Below are positions 49,001 through 57,582 of a stretch of 64,000 nt of DNA, piece by piece. The notes beneath the pieces were generated by a model that was given only the letters and a program-made list of their open reading frames with translations, searched no databases and had not been told where the DNA came from. Positions within the stretch are counted from its first letter, which is position 1; the number at the start of each line of letters is the position of its first letter. The DNA comes from Reticulitermes lucifugus (taxonomy: Eukaryota; Arthropoda; Insecta; Blattodea; Rhinotermitidae), in contig JAKCWW010000823.1 of assembly GCA_026260175.1 (NCBI GenBank), positions 22,703 through 86,702 of the forward strand, read 5' to 3'. The translations under genes and the position numbers were made by a program.

Positions 49001-49090
49001 ACACAATTTTATGTTAGGTGGACTGGACGTCCTGAAATTTTCCGCTAAACCTAATAACGACAGATACCAAGCGTCCTGCGAAGACGCCAT
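30890..49090 (-). CDS. MAU2: MAU2 (Scc4) sister-chromatid cohesion factor, cohesin loader subunit (ten coding exons)
   Basis: Joined exons (minus): 48866-49090, 48514-48693, 47475-47597, 46906-47034, 37998-38106, 36777-36941, 36114-36361, 34863-35068, 34561-34763, 30890-31083; 1782 nt, 593 aa plus stop, every junction in phase with GT/AG. MAU2 is a TPR-like helical-repeat protein that wraps the N-terminus of NIPBL/Scc2 and helps load cohesin on chromatin in the nucleus. The whole chain matches human MAU2 (613 aa) end to end: [18 protein letters not shown] at the N-terminus, [91 protein letters not shown] near the C-terminus. Start chosen at ATG 49090 (AAA before, G after: strong context, MASSQDAWY). 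An in-frame ATG five codons earlier (49105) has T at -3. Intron 4 (8.8 kb) is swollen by repeats. Confidence 0.95.
31880..31940. repeat. Compound microsatellite (GTGC/GT, then G run, then GA)
   Basis: Alternating GTGCGT/GTGT units, a ten-base G run at 31911-31920, then a CACAGAGAGAGAGAGAG run. It lies in MAU2 intron 9. Confidence 0.9.
32586..32680 (+). repeat. Two adjacent tRNA-like B-box segments, antisense
   Basis: TTCAGGATTTGAACCCGAAT and TTCAGGGTTTGAACCTGAAT, each followed by a CG.CGGT or GGTCGAT piece, lie about 40 bases apart. On the minus strand each contains a GGTTCAAATCC-type B box, so they may be heads of decayed SINEs or a short duplication. Confidence 0.4.
34561..34763 (-). CDS. 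MAU2: MAU2 coding exon 9
   Basis: Acceptor CTGTGCAG, donor [26 protein letters not shown] to QLWASAILK. Confidence 0.94.
34863..35068 (-). CDS. MAU2: MAU2 coding exon 8
   Basis: Acceptor TATTGCAG, donor [26 protein letters not shown] to RYNEA plus two bases of Lys. The following intron is only 99 bp. Confidence 0.92.
35069..36113 (-). other. MAU2 intron 7, nothing recognised
   Basis: About 1 kb of intron without an identifiable repeat or exon. Confidence 0.6.
36114..36361 (-). CDS. MAU2: MAU2 coding exon 7
   Basis: Acceptor TGTTTCAG, donor GTCAGG (a weak donor, but the length match to human across the junction supports it); [20 protein letters not shown] to QFTAALG. Confidence 0.9.
36777..36941 (-). 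CDS. MAU2: MAU2 coding exon 6
   Basis: Acceptor GTGTTACAG, donor [26 protein letters not shown] to LMQIEKLK, both ends split after base one of a codon. Confidence 0.93.
36942..37997 (-). other. MAU2 intron 5
   Basis: Contains a decayed LINE-A fragment near 37600-37835; the rest shows nothing I can name. Confidence 0.6.
37600..37835 (+). mobile_element. LINE-A, decayed 3'-end fragment
   Basis: Reads [19 protein letters not shown], then GSTGLEQ, NTALKNM and [11 protein letters not shown]. These align in order with the LINE-A tail (GRPR.RW.DNIKM, GW.G..W, NT.MNL, AGKFL). It is heavily mutated and antisense to MAU2. Confidence 0.5.
37998..38106 (-). CDS. MAU2: MAU2 coding exon 5
   Basis: Residues 220-255 plus one base. 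Acceptor TTATTGCAG, donor [26 protein letters not shown] then [12 protein letters not shown]. Confidence 0.93.
38540..38700 (+). mobile_element. Possible LINE 3'-end fragment
   Basis: Sense frames give MPRGRPKLI and, in another frame, [16 protein letters not shown], resembling the GRP...DRDRW..LV tail of non-LTR elements. Too short and mutated to assign a family. Confidence 0.35.
39666..39738 (+). repeat. Second copy of the TATTTACCCAA repeat
   Basis: TATATTTACCCAAATATAAG with a GGAGGTCACCCTAAAATCG end. The start resembles the repeat at 15303, and the two ends are roughly complementary to one another, as in a tiny MITE. Confidence 0.35.
41122..41418 (+). mobile_element. SINE-B, full-length, tRNA-derived
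   Basis: Head contains an A-box-like TGGCGCAGTTGGTTGAGGC and a B-box-like GGGTTCAATTCCC at normal spacing. The body matches the copy at 3535-3725. Flanked by a near-perfect 12-bp direct repeat, ACTAACATAAAC (41110-41121) / ACTACCATAAAC (41419-41430). It lies in MAU2 intron 4, antisense to the gene. Confidence 0.85.
41431..41852 (-). repeat. Interspersed repeat fragment, unnamed
   Basis: The minus-strand frame includes [18 protein letters not shown], and in another frame [13 protein letters not shown] and ENSSLVKI. A similar peptide pattern is familiar to me as a recurring dispersed insect sequence, but I cannot name the element. The 125-codon open frame itself is not a convincing gene. Confidence 0.4.
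41853..43390 (-). other. MAU2 intron 4, nothing recognised
   Basis: No exon or named repeat supported. Confidence 0.45.
43400..43539. repeat. Fold-back family 2, complete hairpin
   Basis: Arms 43400-43446 and 43499-43539 are imperfect inverted copies (GTTACACGGCATAAATTTGT at the left; GTTACACAGCATAGGTTGGT as the complement of the right), with about 50 bases between. The left arm holds a GGGAC...GTCCC stem followed by CGAAACATT on the minus strand. A related single arm is at 2955. Confidence 0.65.
43600..44500 (-). other. MAU2 intron 4, nothing recognised
   Basis: No exon or repeat family could be supported. Confidence 0.45.
44513..45450. repeat. Nested fold-back element, about 940 bp
   Basis: Outer arms of about 205 bp (44513-44718; 45246-45450) are inverted copies with scattered mismatches. 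Inside them lie a second inverted pair (44804-44864; 45008-45066) and a perfect 20-bp palindrome with an 8-base loop (45193-45212 / 45221-45240). Both outer arms carry the hammerhead-like core: minus strand 44575-44606 (CTGAAGTTGGCACA, GA, TGTGCTGAAAC) and plus strand 45359-45389 (CTGCAGATGGCACA, GA, TGTGCCAAAAC). A 21-base A tract is at 45095-45115. ATGCACGG follows the right arm at 45470. It sits in MAU2 intron 4. Confidence 0.82.
45455..46010 (-). other. MAU2 intron 4, nothing recognised
   Basis: Apart from the ATGCACGG tail after the fold-back element, no feature could be supported. Confidence 0.45.
46015..46460 (+). mobile_element. LINE-A, 3'-end fragment
   Basis: Starts at the [13 protein letters not shown]-like block and continues through CTCTTCACCAAGTATTATTA, the GATAATATTAAAGCATATCT block and GGATAAGGATAGGGTCCAGT, ending near the GAGTTTGGTCTGTG stretch. 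Heavily mutated; antisense to MAU2. Confidence 0.68.
46906..47034 (-). CDS. MAU2: MAU2 coding exon 4
   Basis: Residues 177-219. Acceptor TGTTGTAG, donor [26 protein letters not shown] to VFFLVLQ. Confidence 0.92.
47105..47415 (+). mobile_element. SINE-A filling most of MAU2 intron 3
   Basis: Full-length copy: tRNA-like head with GGTATTCATATCCCG (B-box-like), the CTCTTCTCCAAAGCATCCAG block, CCACCCTGCCTCCTATTCAA, TCTATCTAGTGCCAAGTTTA and CCTTCATGGCATG, ending in CTTACCTTTTATTA. The host intron is only 440 bp. Antisense to MAU2. Confidence 0.88.
47475..47597 (-). CDS. MAU2: MAU2 coding exon 3
   Basis: Residues 136-176. Acceptor ACATTGCAG, donor [24 protein letters not shown] to LFLLSRGM. Confidence 0.94.
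47598..48513 (-). other. MAU2 intron 2, nothing recognised
   Basis: Open frames occur on the minus strand (for example up to 47804) but are read-through from exon 3 without family match. Confidence 0.55.
48514..48693 (-). CDS. MAU2: MAU2 coding exon 2
   Basis: Residues 76-135. Acceptor GTTTGACAG, donor GTGAGT; encodes [20 protein letters not shown] to [11 protein letters not shown]. No start codon falls in this exon; it was found by family match and phase. Confidence 0.93.
48866..49090 (-). CDS. MAU2: MAU2 coding exon 1
   Basis: Residues 1-75, [18 protein letters not shown] to THLEQA; donor GTATGG directly after GCG, phase 0. Confidence 0.94.
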
Positions 49091-49320
49091 TTTGACATTT
49101 CGCATTCAAGATATTCATTTACGCGGCGCCTAGCATGGATCGGCTAGTGACACATATGAAACCACGGATTACAAGATGAGACAGCGGTCAAGGGCTGCTA
49201 TATCGTTGACTTTCAATGACGACGGGAACACAATGAATTGGGGGAAGCGCTACAATATTTTAAGAATCCTGTACTTACACTTTCTGCGTTTGTGTGCGTG
49301 TATGTGTGCTGACGATGATC
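49091..49320 (-). promoter_or_regulatory. MAU2: Probable MAU2 5' UTR and promoter region
   Basis: The stretch just upstream of the MAU2 start has several CG dinucleotides (GCGGCGCC near 49122-49129) and no TATA box that I could fix. Its role is inferred from position only. The next 350 bases upstream are a SINE pair. Confidence 0.45.
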
Positions 49321-49394
49321 GCAACAGGCTGTCGTAATTATGGTGGGGACACATTCTACTCAGGAAAACCCCCAGTGAGGATATAATCAATGGA

Positions 49395-49535
49395 TACCGG
49401 GTTAATCCCGGGGGTAAAGCGACCGGGGCGTAGCAATCACCCCCATCTAGCGCCGAGGTTAAAGAAAGAGTAGAGCTACACCTCTACTCCCCCTCTGTGC
49501 CTTCATGGCCTGATCTAGGGTGACCTTTACCTTTC
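49395..49535 (+). mobile_element. SINE-A, 5'-truncated copy (left half of inverted pair)
   Basis: Carries CCGGGGGTAAAGCGACCGGG, CCATCTAGCGCCGAGGTTAA, GAGCTACACCTCTACTCCCC and the TTCATGGCCTGATC...GGTGACCTTTACCTTT 3' end. Confidence 0.85.
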
Positions 49536-49539
49536 TACT

Positions 49540-49665
49540 TCTACAAAAGGTAAACTGGCCCATGTGCATGCCATGAAGGCGTATAGGGGATTTGAGGTAT
49601 AGCTCCACGCATTCTTAACCTCGGCAGTAGGTGGAGCTACACTCACCGGCCACATTACTCCCGGT
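49540..49665 (-). mobile_element. SINE-A, 5'-truncated copy (right half of inverted pair)
   Basis: Antisense copy beginning AAAGGTAAACTGGCCC and continuing CATGCCATGAAGGCGTATAG, AGGTATAGCTCCACGC, TTCTTAACCTCGGCAGTAGG. It is tail-to-tail with the copy at 49395. Confidence 0.82.
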
Positions 49666-49669
49666 ATAC

Positions 49670-50330
49670 TATTTACTTGCTACGTAAACTAATAGGCAAA
49701 TTAAAGCAGACACTACTTCGAATTGATATTTCACACTTACAGGTTATGTAAATGTAGGTTTGAGTTTCCAGAATGCTATGCACATCCAAAGCAACTACTC
49801 GAAAATCTTTTGCCCATTTCCTTCACAACAGTTCGGAGCCAAATGTCTGTCGCTTTCTGGAACGAACATCTTTCGACACTTGTCGCTAAACACCGCCAGC
49901 TTCTGAATCCGAAATTTCGAATTTTGTTGGCTGATGCAAAACGCCAAAACTGAAGGTTTTCGCTGGGCAAGAGAACTAGTTTTATTTCTGTTTGTTACTT
50001 TTAAATTTTATCCATATCTAAAATCGTTTTATTCTCTAAATTTTTGTAACCGAAAAATAGTACATGGTTCCCATCATCTCACGCCTCCTTTTAATCTATA
50101 TCTTTGTCACGTAGCCACAAAGTCAGAGAGTGAGGGCTCTTACTATCACCTCTGCCCGATGTTTCCACGCTAATTTCCAGACTTTCTCTATATTAAAGCA
50201 GCAATTTTATGAATCAGAAGACTACCTTGTGTCTTGAGTGCGTAATATCTCAATGTGACATGTAATTCAACCGCAATGAAATCTTGGATATTTAGCCTGC
50301 CTTACAGAAGTAGAGTGCTAGTGCGTGGAC
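49670..50330. other. No gene recognised
   Basis: A frame at 49723-49953 and its antisense have no family signature. Confidence 0.4.
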
Positions 50331-50334
50331 CGAA

Positions 50335-50485
50335 TTTATGTGGATCAAGATAGGGTCCATTGGCGGGCTCTTGTGAAAACGGGAATGAATATTCAAGTTT
50401 CATAACAGGCAGGAAATATTTTGACAGGCTGTGCGAATGTTAGATTCTCAAGAAGGTCTCTGCTCCATGGAGCTAGTTATCTGCA
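50335..50485 (+). mobile_element. LINE-A, terminal 150 bp
   Basis: GGATCAAGATAGGGTCCATT, GGCGGGCTCTTGTGAA, the AAGGTCTCTGCTCCATGGAG block and the GCTAGTTA 3' terminus. Confidence 0.72.
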
Positions 50486-50949
50486 GGTCGTTTACATATT
50501 GTTTGATCCAGATGTTTTGTAATATTGCCATAATTATTAGCACCACTACAATGTTTCTTCTTTTTAAATGACAGATTTGCTGCTGATGATATTTCCTCCA
50601 CGCCTCTTACGTGCGATTTATTGGATTAAAATTTAGGATCATGAGCTACTTCTCATTTATTATTATTATTATTATTTGCTGTCCCTCAGGCGTAATACTG
50701 ATAAATATAATTTGTAACTACAGCTTTTACCAAAGTAGTTACAAATTGTTTCAAGAGTTGTTCTTGAAGACACAAACTTGCCGAAAATGTAGCATGTTCC
50801 AAGCATTTCTGCCATTTGGATGCTACTGGAGGTACTGCCTTTCAGGTTTAGAATTTTCGGCAGTGTCTTCGGCACCACACCATTTACTAACAGGACTCAG
50901 TTAACATTATTGCCATCTGCTCCTTATGGCTCGTCCTCTTATTCTCTAT

Positions 50950-50992
50950 ATTACTACCACTACTACTACTACTACTACTATTACTACTACCA
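50950..50992. repeat. (ACT/ATT)n microsatellite
   Basis: Imperfect trinucleotide run of ACT with ACC and ATT interruptions. A shorter ATT run is at 50659-50677. Confidence 0.9.
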
Positions 50993-50999
50993 GGTCGTC

Positions 51000-51165
51000 A
51001 TCTTAGTAGAGAGGCTGATAATTCCTGCGAGATTTGATGTTTTCGCAGCGGTGTTGCTGAGGATTTGCGTCTTCTGGGATATGACGCGGTGTCTTATGGT
51101 GAATGGTTCCCGGCTTTTCGAAGGCTCATAGTGGTTTCATGTTCATATCCAAGCACTTCAAGAAG
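51000..51165 (+). repeat. Possible dispersed element fragment (FWDMTRC-type peptide)
   Basis: The frame reads ARFDVFAAVLLRICVFWDMT then NGSRLFEGS. A similar peptide recurs in many insect assemblies as translated repeat (FWDVT..C pattern), so this is likely repeat rather than a gene. The family is unknown to me. Confidence 0.4.
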
Positions 51166-51169
51166 AAGA

Positions 51170-53120
51170 AAGAGTGTACTTCTTCTTGGAATGCTTGGCC
51201 CTGAATACGAAGTTATTACGATCCTTTATAACTTCGGTAACAACTCACCCGACGACGTTACTGAAGGATTTAATTCTAGCCACTCACCACTGGTCCATGA
51301 CTCACACTGTTCGATGGCGTGGTGCTTAAAGTTGCGTCTTCATGCCTCTATGGCTATAAGATACTGAAGTGCATCGAGATTAAGCTGCTATTTCTCTGAA
51401 ACAGAAGGCAGTGTGTATCCAAGTTTTACAGTTTCTCGTAGCCATGCGGAAAGCACGATCTTCACTTATCATTCCTGTCACATGGTGATGGTGCAAAGAA
51501 TTATAATAATTGTTGCGTCATCTGCGCATTACAGCATGAGCTTTCTCTACATAATTATCAACCAGGGATATATTATGTATCTGAACCCTGCTTCGGGAGC
51601 CAAATTTTTGCGTCAAAACGTCAAAATACCTCAGAAATCGCTACGGTGGTTCAGTGCCAGGCTACTTTCTTCAGTACATATGATTTATGTAGTTGGGCTA
51701 TGGTAAATTCTTCTACGATTTTTCAATGGGGAAATCGCTTCTACGCCAAACTCACTTTCATGCGGTACATCTGATTGTCACGAACGAGACTATGGGGTCC
51801 GAATTATGTTAGTAAAATCATTTTATTTATGATGGGAAAAGTGCTATTGTCAATCAGTGAAATTCAAGGGAATTGTCGTGAAAATGGTGATTTATTTTGT
51901 TATAAATGGGGAGAGAAGCAGCAGGTTCCGTCGAAACATTGGTTATCTACAATCCTGAAGGCGTCATAAATCGTAAGGCCACAATATACGTAAACCCCGT
52001 AACCCAATCTTCGGCATATTTGCCGAACAAGATGCTGTTACCAAGACAGTCTGAAAACACGTGTTCAATGAGACAACTGCGTAAGCCCACAGAATACATT
52101 TTGGAGCGGTGAAGTGGTCAGTATTCTGCATACACTTTCAAATTTGTAAGAAAATCACCTGAACTCTTTCAATTACAAGACATATTTATATTTACGGCTT
52201 ATTTAACGACGATGGAAGGGGCTCAGACTATATGGCATGGAGTGTAGGATGATTAGTAAACTGCGAAGGATGAGAAAATCCGGGCCTTGTCCATTTTGAC
52301 GTACTATCCGGGAATACGCCTGGAGGGACTTGAAGAAAATCACGACACGACAAAACTGAATCAGTAGAGACGGTGTCCCAGCCGATTTTCAGCCGATTTA
52401 TGGAAATGATTGTCATGATTAGGGCCGTGGAATAAAACGCGCCTCTCTTTTGAAATTGATCTTAAATAGGGTAACGAGTGGGCTGAAGCTCAGGGCATGG
52501 TCCACAAGCGGGTTGTTGAGACCTTACTCTCAATTTGTTCAAATTTTAATAAACTGCGATAATGGTAATAATCAGAAGACTGAATTAGCACAATAGTAAC
52601 AGAAGATCCTTCAGAGCATATAAACCAAATTATGAAGTTCTAAGTATGGAGATCAGGTGAAGCCGCACACATACTATATGCTGATGATTGGTGATTAGCT
52701 TCACCCCCTGATTAACTTACCCCCGTATAATAAGGAAATAAGTGAACCACAGGAACCACTTTCACCTGACGACAGATGTCAGGCGGGCAGCAACCGGAAA
52801 CAAGGAAATGAACACTTCCTTGAGATTTGGACGGATTCTGTATACATACGAGTACATTAAAGGCATCACACAAATGCTCTTGCAAGAAAATGAGTTTCCA
52901 ACATGGTAAATAATACGTATAGTAATGTGGGATCAGAAATATTTATTGTAAAGAAATATAAATGCCGAAGTTTCAAACAGAACGACTTGAATTAACAATT
53001 TTGTACCTTTAAATTTGATACAAAAGTTTTTCACTTTATTTTCCTTGGGTTTTCGTCTCTGTGTGTGATGTATGACTTCGGCTTTCAGGGTTTAGCCATG
53101 GATCGCACTCATCTTCCGAC
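51170..53120. other. No gene recognised
   Basis: Several open frames of 60-100 codons lie on both strands, none with acceptor/donor context or a family motif that I trust. Confidence 0.4.
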
Positions 53121-53127
53121 TCATTCA

Positions 53128-53166
53128 CCCTGCAAGAGGCGACTGCAATGTAATCCGAAATGTTGG
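53128..53166 (+). repeat. Isolated hammerhead-like hairpin motif
   Basis: CCTGCAAGAGGCGACTGCAA then TGTAATCCGAAATGTTGG. Restoring two or three bases would give a GGCGACT...AGTCGCC stem between CTGAAGA and GAAA-type blocks. Flanking sequence (53070-53200) is partly self-complementary (CGGCTTTCAGGG against GAAAGCCCG). Confidence 0.4.
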
Positions 53167-53199
53167 AACAAAGGATATGTTGAAAGCCCGAAAACCGAA

Positions 53200-54515
53200 A
53201 TTACATTTTTCTCATTCTGACACTGCTTTATTATTTTAACTTAAAGTGACACAACATAGGAGCAATTATATAAGTTTATACTTACTAAAACCAAGTAATG
53301 GCAGGCCTGTGTACACAATATCAATCGAGCACCAAAAAAATGTCAATTGTGTCTCGGTTCTAATGTGGAATAAACCCCTCTGCCACGGTTACAAAAGCAG
53401 CGTCCTTTTGCGACAACCTTTCTGACACAAGTGTAAGGCATGTAACCTAATTCTAAGTTCATTCTGAAGATGTCTGGAATATATGTACTGCATCAAATTT
53501 GGATATTCTTAAAGTAAAATAGTACATTTGAAAGTACCGGTTGATATCTCAAAGGAAAATATATAAACGGGTACACTCTTTTGTGGTCTTCCATTTTAAG
53601 TAACTGCAAAACAAGCGGATTTCAGTTTCATACAGATTTAGGATTACTAGGGTTCTGGACTTTCCCGTCATCTGTTTTTCAAAAGAACCCGACATTTCAC
53701 GGGATCAATCTGCTCCCATTCTCAGATGAAAGGCGTGAAGGGAATCACTAAAATAAAAAAACTCTTTCCGTCAGACACAACTCAGTCTGTGCCTACCCAC
53801 CACTTCACCTCAGAATAGGTCAATGTTTCAAAAAGTTATGTCCCTTTTGAATACCAGACTATAGGCAAAGTCTAGGAAAGAGTAATTCTATGTGCAGTAT
53901 AGTGTCATCAAATGTTCTTTAAAATTGACTTTTAGAGAGCTTTTTATTTAGTTTTTTTTTTACTACGTATTATTTTCAAGTGTTATTTACCTCGACTGAA
54001 GTGTGTCGATACTAATAAATGCTGCCTTGGAAGGGACTTTGGAAGGAAGGGTTCCCAGTGAATTTGAAATTACTATACCAGCATGAGTCTTGGTTTCGCA
54101 TTCAGAAGCTATATCACTCCCGTCTCCGCCTAAGGCTTTTATTGTTCCCCTCCAGTCAAAGACCTCCTCCTAAGTCAGGGGCGACGGCAGCGAGGTGCAA
54201 AGTGGTGCTTTTGCATAAACTTGGTATTTTGATATTTAATAATTTATTAAATGAAACAATAAAAATTCCTCCAATACTAAAGTAAATTTTGTACCGTTCC
54301 TCCAGTTTTGGTCCAATTATTAATTAAGGATTTCAATTAAACGCTAACTATGTAACTATCTTGTTCATTGCTGATCATTAAAAATCTTGTCACTTTTCAT
54401 ATGGGCACTGTGCAACACCTTGCAAAAAATCCAGGTGGCGCTCTTGTCCCTAGTCATTTGCTGTTCACCATAAACAATTATCTACTCATAACACTCGAAG
54501 GTCAGTTATAGAACC
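53200..54515. other. No gene recognised
   Basis: AT-rich intergenic sequence without a supportable feature. Confidence 0.45.
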
Positions 54516-54734
54516 TACTTGCTGAGAGTTTGTATAATTAACATCCGCGACTTATCCAACTGTCTTAATGCATTTTTGTCTCGTCCATGTGCCGTACATG
54601 TAGATCATCGCTCGGACATTGTAACACTAGTTACTACTTTCTGTACAAAGAACGTCTCGGACAAATTGGAACATTCCGTAACGTCAGTGACATATTCGCC
54701 GCGCAACAGGGAACCGAGGACTTTCACATGCCTG

Positions 54735-54779
54735 GTGATCAGTGTACAGTCGACGGTTAGGTAGTGAACAGCTGCGCGC
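54735..54779 (+). promoter_or_regulatory. Candidate first (non-coding) exon with strong donor
   Basis: A locally CG-richer segment with GATCAGTGTACAGTCGACGG and an AGCTGCGCGCG end followed by the strong donor GTGAGTAAC (54780 onward). It could be the 5' non-coding exon of the secreted-protein candidate 3.7 kb downstream, whose ATG exon is preceded by an acceptor (CTGCTGCAG at 58525-58533). This link is speculative. Confidence 0.25.
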
Positions 54780-54789
54780 GGTGAGTAAC

Positions 54790-55734
54790 AGTCTCCTCAT
54801 TGTTCATTACTGTAAGTGCGACGTCTCAAGCGGTGAAACAATGAACATCGCAGCAGCAAGCTGCATTACGTGTATTTACTGTTCCTTAGTTGCTACGTGT
54901 AGAAGATCCGTGATTTAGGCAAACTGAACAGAAAGAAGGATTTTATTACAAAATTGTTTTAAATTTAAACAGAGACAGAAGAGATTGGTTTGATAAAATT
55001 TATTTTTCTGTGACAAGTTCATGTTAGATGTTGTCATTATACATTTTGCTACACTTATTACAGGACATCATACTTTGTTTATTTGAATCTGAAGTTTGTT
55101 AGCACATAATCTACACTGTCAATACTGCCAAACTTGTAAAGCCTATAACATTTGGGTTTGTATCTTTCTTGTACGATGTGTAACAGCTGCCTAAAGTGTT
55201 TAATATTCTGTCCGGCCCGCCTAAGTATTCGACAGGTTTTATTATTTTCGCACATTTTATCACAGTGGCTTGGAATTTAATGTTTTGGTATAACAAACTG
55301 GGGTTTGTTTTTCTCTCTGTCCATCTATCCAGTTTCTAGTTCGCACGAACCCCTGTACGCTACACCTAACTGTATTACGTAAATATTGAAACAAATTTGG
55401 TCTGTTGTGTCTAGAGATTGTTTTAGTTCTATGGTTATGATCTTGGTGCCTGCGGCTGATATCGCTTCAAGGTGTTTGGGTATTTTCAACACAACTGCAT
55501 CCAGAGTAGCCCCCCATCCGATAGACAGCAGGAGATATATCGGCCAGAGCGTGAAACTGATCATTGACGTCCATCTCAGGTCGAGGTCTAGAATACGTGG
55601 TGTTCTTCTCCCCGCTGCCTCTAAGTTTTCATGGTGCTCTGTTTAAGTACAAGGAAATCTTTCCTTATTTCTAATTGCTTAGTTAATTCTTTTAGGACCG
55701 TAATGGTTGTATGTAAAAACAAGGCAAGGTAGTG
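54790..55734. other. No gene recognised
   Basis: No exon or repeat family identified. Overlapping frames at 55325-55646 lack family signatures. Confidence 0.4.
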
Positions 55735-55855
55735 TGAATGAACGATAAACACTCCCCTCCACCGAGCACCGAGGTTAAGAATGAGAGGAGCTATATCTCT
55801 CCTCCCCCTATACGCCTTCATGGCCCAGACAGAGATGACTTCACTCTTAAAGTAC
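55735..55855 (+). mobile_element. SINE-A, 3' part
   Basis: CTCCACCGAGCACCGAGGTT, the GGAGCTATATCTCTCC block, TACGCCTTCATGGCCC and the GATGACTTCACTCTT end. Confidence 0.75.
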
Positions 55856-56329
55856 TGAGTGGTGAACAAAACTGTGATATAAGACGTGATAGTGATCCGT
55901 CTGCCTGGGGAAGAGCACAGAATATCTGAGTAAGGATAGCTGGCCTCATACCTCGTATAATGAGTGGAATGGGAGTCACACTCATTACTGCAGTGCCAGC
56001 ACTGTCGGGTTACTGTTCGTTTATCCACGTATTTATATATCTGATGACGTTTCAGTAGCTCAGACTATATAGCGTCAAATGACAGGATTATTATTGAACA
56101 ACGAATGTGAAGGGAGGCAAAATGAAGCAGTCCTAGCCCAGTCTGAGAACTGTTACGGCATTGGACTGGAGGAGCTGAGGAAAACAACATGAAACCATAG
56201 TACTACCGGCCTCCATGCCAATATTCGAAGCCGAAACGTCCAGAATGGACAGAAGTGTGTGCTAACGACTGGAACGCGACATCTTTTCTGTCCCTTAGGT
56301 CTAACACATACGTACATGTGTACTTACAC

Positions 56330-56370
56330 ACATACATGTAGACACACACACACACGCATGCACGCACATC
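56330..56370. repeat. CA/CACG-rich microsatellite
   Basis: CACATACATGTAGACACACA followed by CACACACGCATGCACGCAC. Confidence 0.85.
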
Positions 56371-56499
56371 TACAACCTTTTGCTCTTCCGCACGCAGCTG
56401 ACGCGGAACTGACATGCGTTTCGTTTGGAGGGGGGGGGGCGGAGAAGAAGAGTACCGGTACACGATCCGTGACACCTGCTCAAGGACTCGGAACCAGTA

Positions 56500-56775
56500 A
56501 CTAGTGACTAGGATATGGGCTGGACGATCCGGGATTCGAATCCTGGTATTGGCAAGATATTAATCTTTTCTCCAAAACCTCCAGACCGGTAGTGGTGTCC
56601 ACCCAGCCTCTTATTCAATGCGTACCGGGGGCTCTTTCACCCTACACAGAGCGGCCACGTTGTAAGGCTGACCACTCACCTCCCTCTAGTGCCGAGGTTA
56701 AGAATGGTTGGAGCTAAACTTCACTCCCCCTAATGCCTTCATGTCGCGCACAGAGACAAACTTACCTTTTTACTC
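56500..56775 (+). mobile_element. SINE-A, full-length
   Basis: The clearest head in the window: TAGTGACTAGGATATGGGCT leads to a B box GGATTCGAATCCTGG. The TTTTCTCCAAAACCTCCAGA block, CCACCCAGCCTCTTATTCAA, CCTCTAGTGCCGAGGTTAAG and the TTCATGTCGCG...AACTTACCTTTTT end follow. Confidence 0.9.
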
Positions 56776-57462
56776 GGACCTGTAAGATAGAATATCGCAA
56801 TTGGAGCCCTCCGTTATGGTCTGGCAACTTTCCAAGCAGTTTGCGAGTCAGGATTCTATATGCCTATTGTGCTACATCGGCCCCATCATGACACATATTT
56901 CACCATCTCAGGTGCTATCTTACCTATATAAACCACGGCGTTTCCCACTTACGATCGTTTTTAAAATTGTTAATCCATTATCGAAGGAAACATGAATTGT
57001 GATAGCCCAGTCGTTAAAGACAGGCTGGATTCGACTCCAGGCGTGAGCAAATGTTCGGGTTAGAAACGTCGTGCCTAGCCTCCTGGAAGTATTAAATTGT
57101 TTCAGTTCCTTTTATGCACATACACTTTATATGCCACTGGTAACTATGTGTACCACCCGCTTTAACTTAAAAAACTGTGCATTTTATCCACACAATGCAT
57201 TTATGTGTATGTGTTCCAGTTAAACAGCGTGAACGGTTTGACCTTTGTAATGGTGCGGGTTATAACTGAAGTTTTATATACTTAGAGATGTAATTCCATT
57301 TATAACGGTTTAATTAATAATTATGTGATTTAAAATACTGAGTAATCACATTAAACATACTGTCAGATGTTCATTGTGAATGTGTTTATTAAAACAACTT
57401 CACAGTTTGGAAAAGCTGCTGTAGCATGGCGACTGAACAATGAAACTGAACATTGATCCTCA
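56776..57462. other. No gene recognised
   Basis: AT-rich, no supportable exon or repeat family. Confidence 0.4.
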
Positions 57463-57582
57463 CAAATCAAAATTTTAAAAACCAACATATGCACTATATT
57501 CTTACAAGTAAGTCAATTAAAGGGGTAATTGACTTACTTGTAAGAATATAGTGCATATGTTGGTTTTTAAAATTTTGATTTG
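57463..57582. repeat. Perfect 57-bp inverted repeat with 6-base loop
   Basis: Left arm 57463-57519 (CAAATCAAAATTTTAAAAAC at its start) and right arm 57526-57582 are exact complements over 57 bp, with AAGGGG between. ATGCACGG follows 9 bases after the right arm (57591-57598), as after the fold-backs at 11254 and 44513. Confidence 0.92.

Noticed and set aside
49723-49953. Plus-strand gene divergent from MAU2
   Set aside because: The 76-codon frame and its antisense 64-codon frame have no motif, donor or acceptor support.
56500-56560. tRNA gene suggested by an A-box/B-box pair
   Set aside because: The B-box-like sequence is shared by many copies of the same 270-bp repeat with a common 3' body, so it is a SINE head; no cloverleaf with acceptor stem could be formed.
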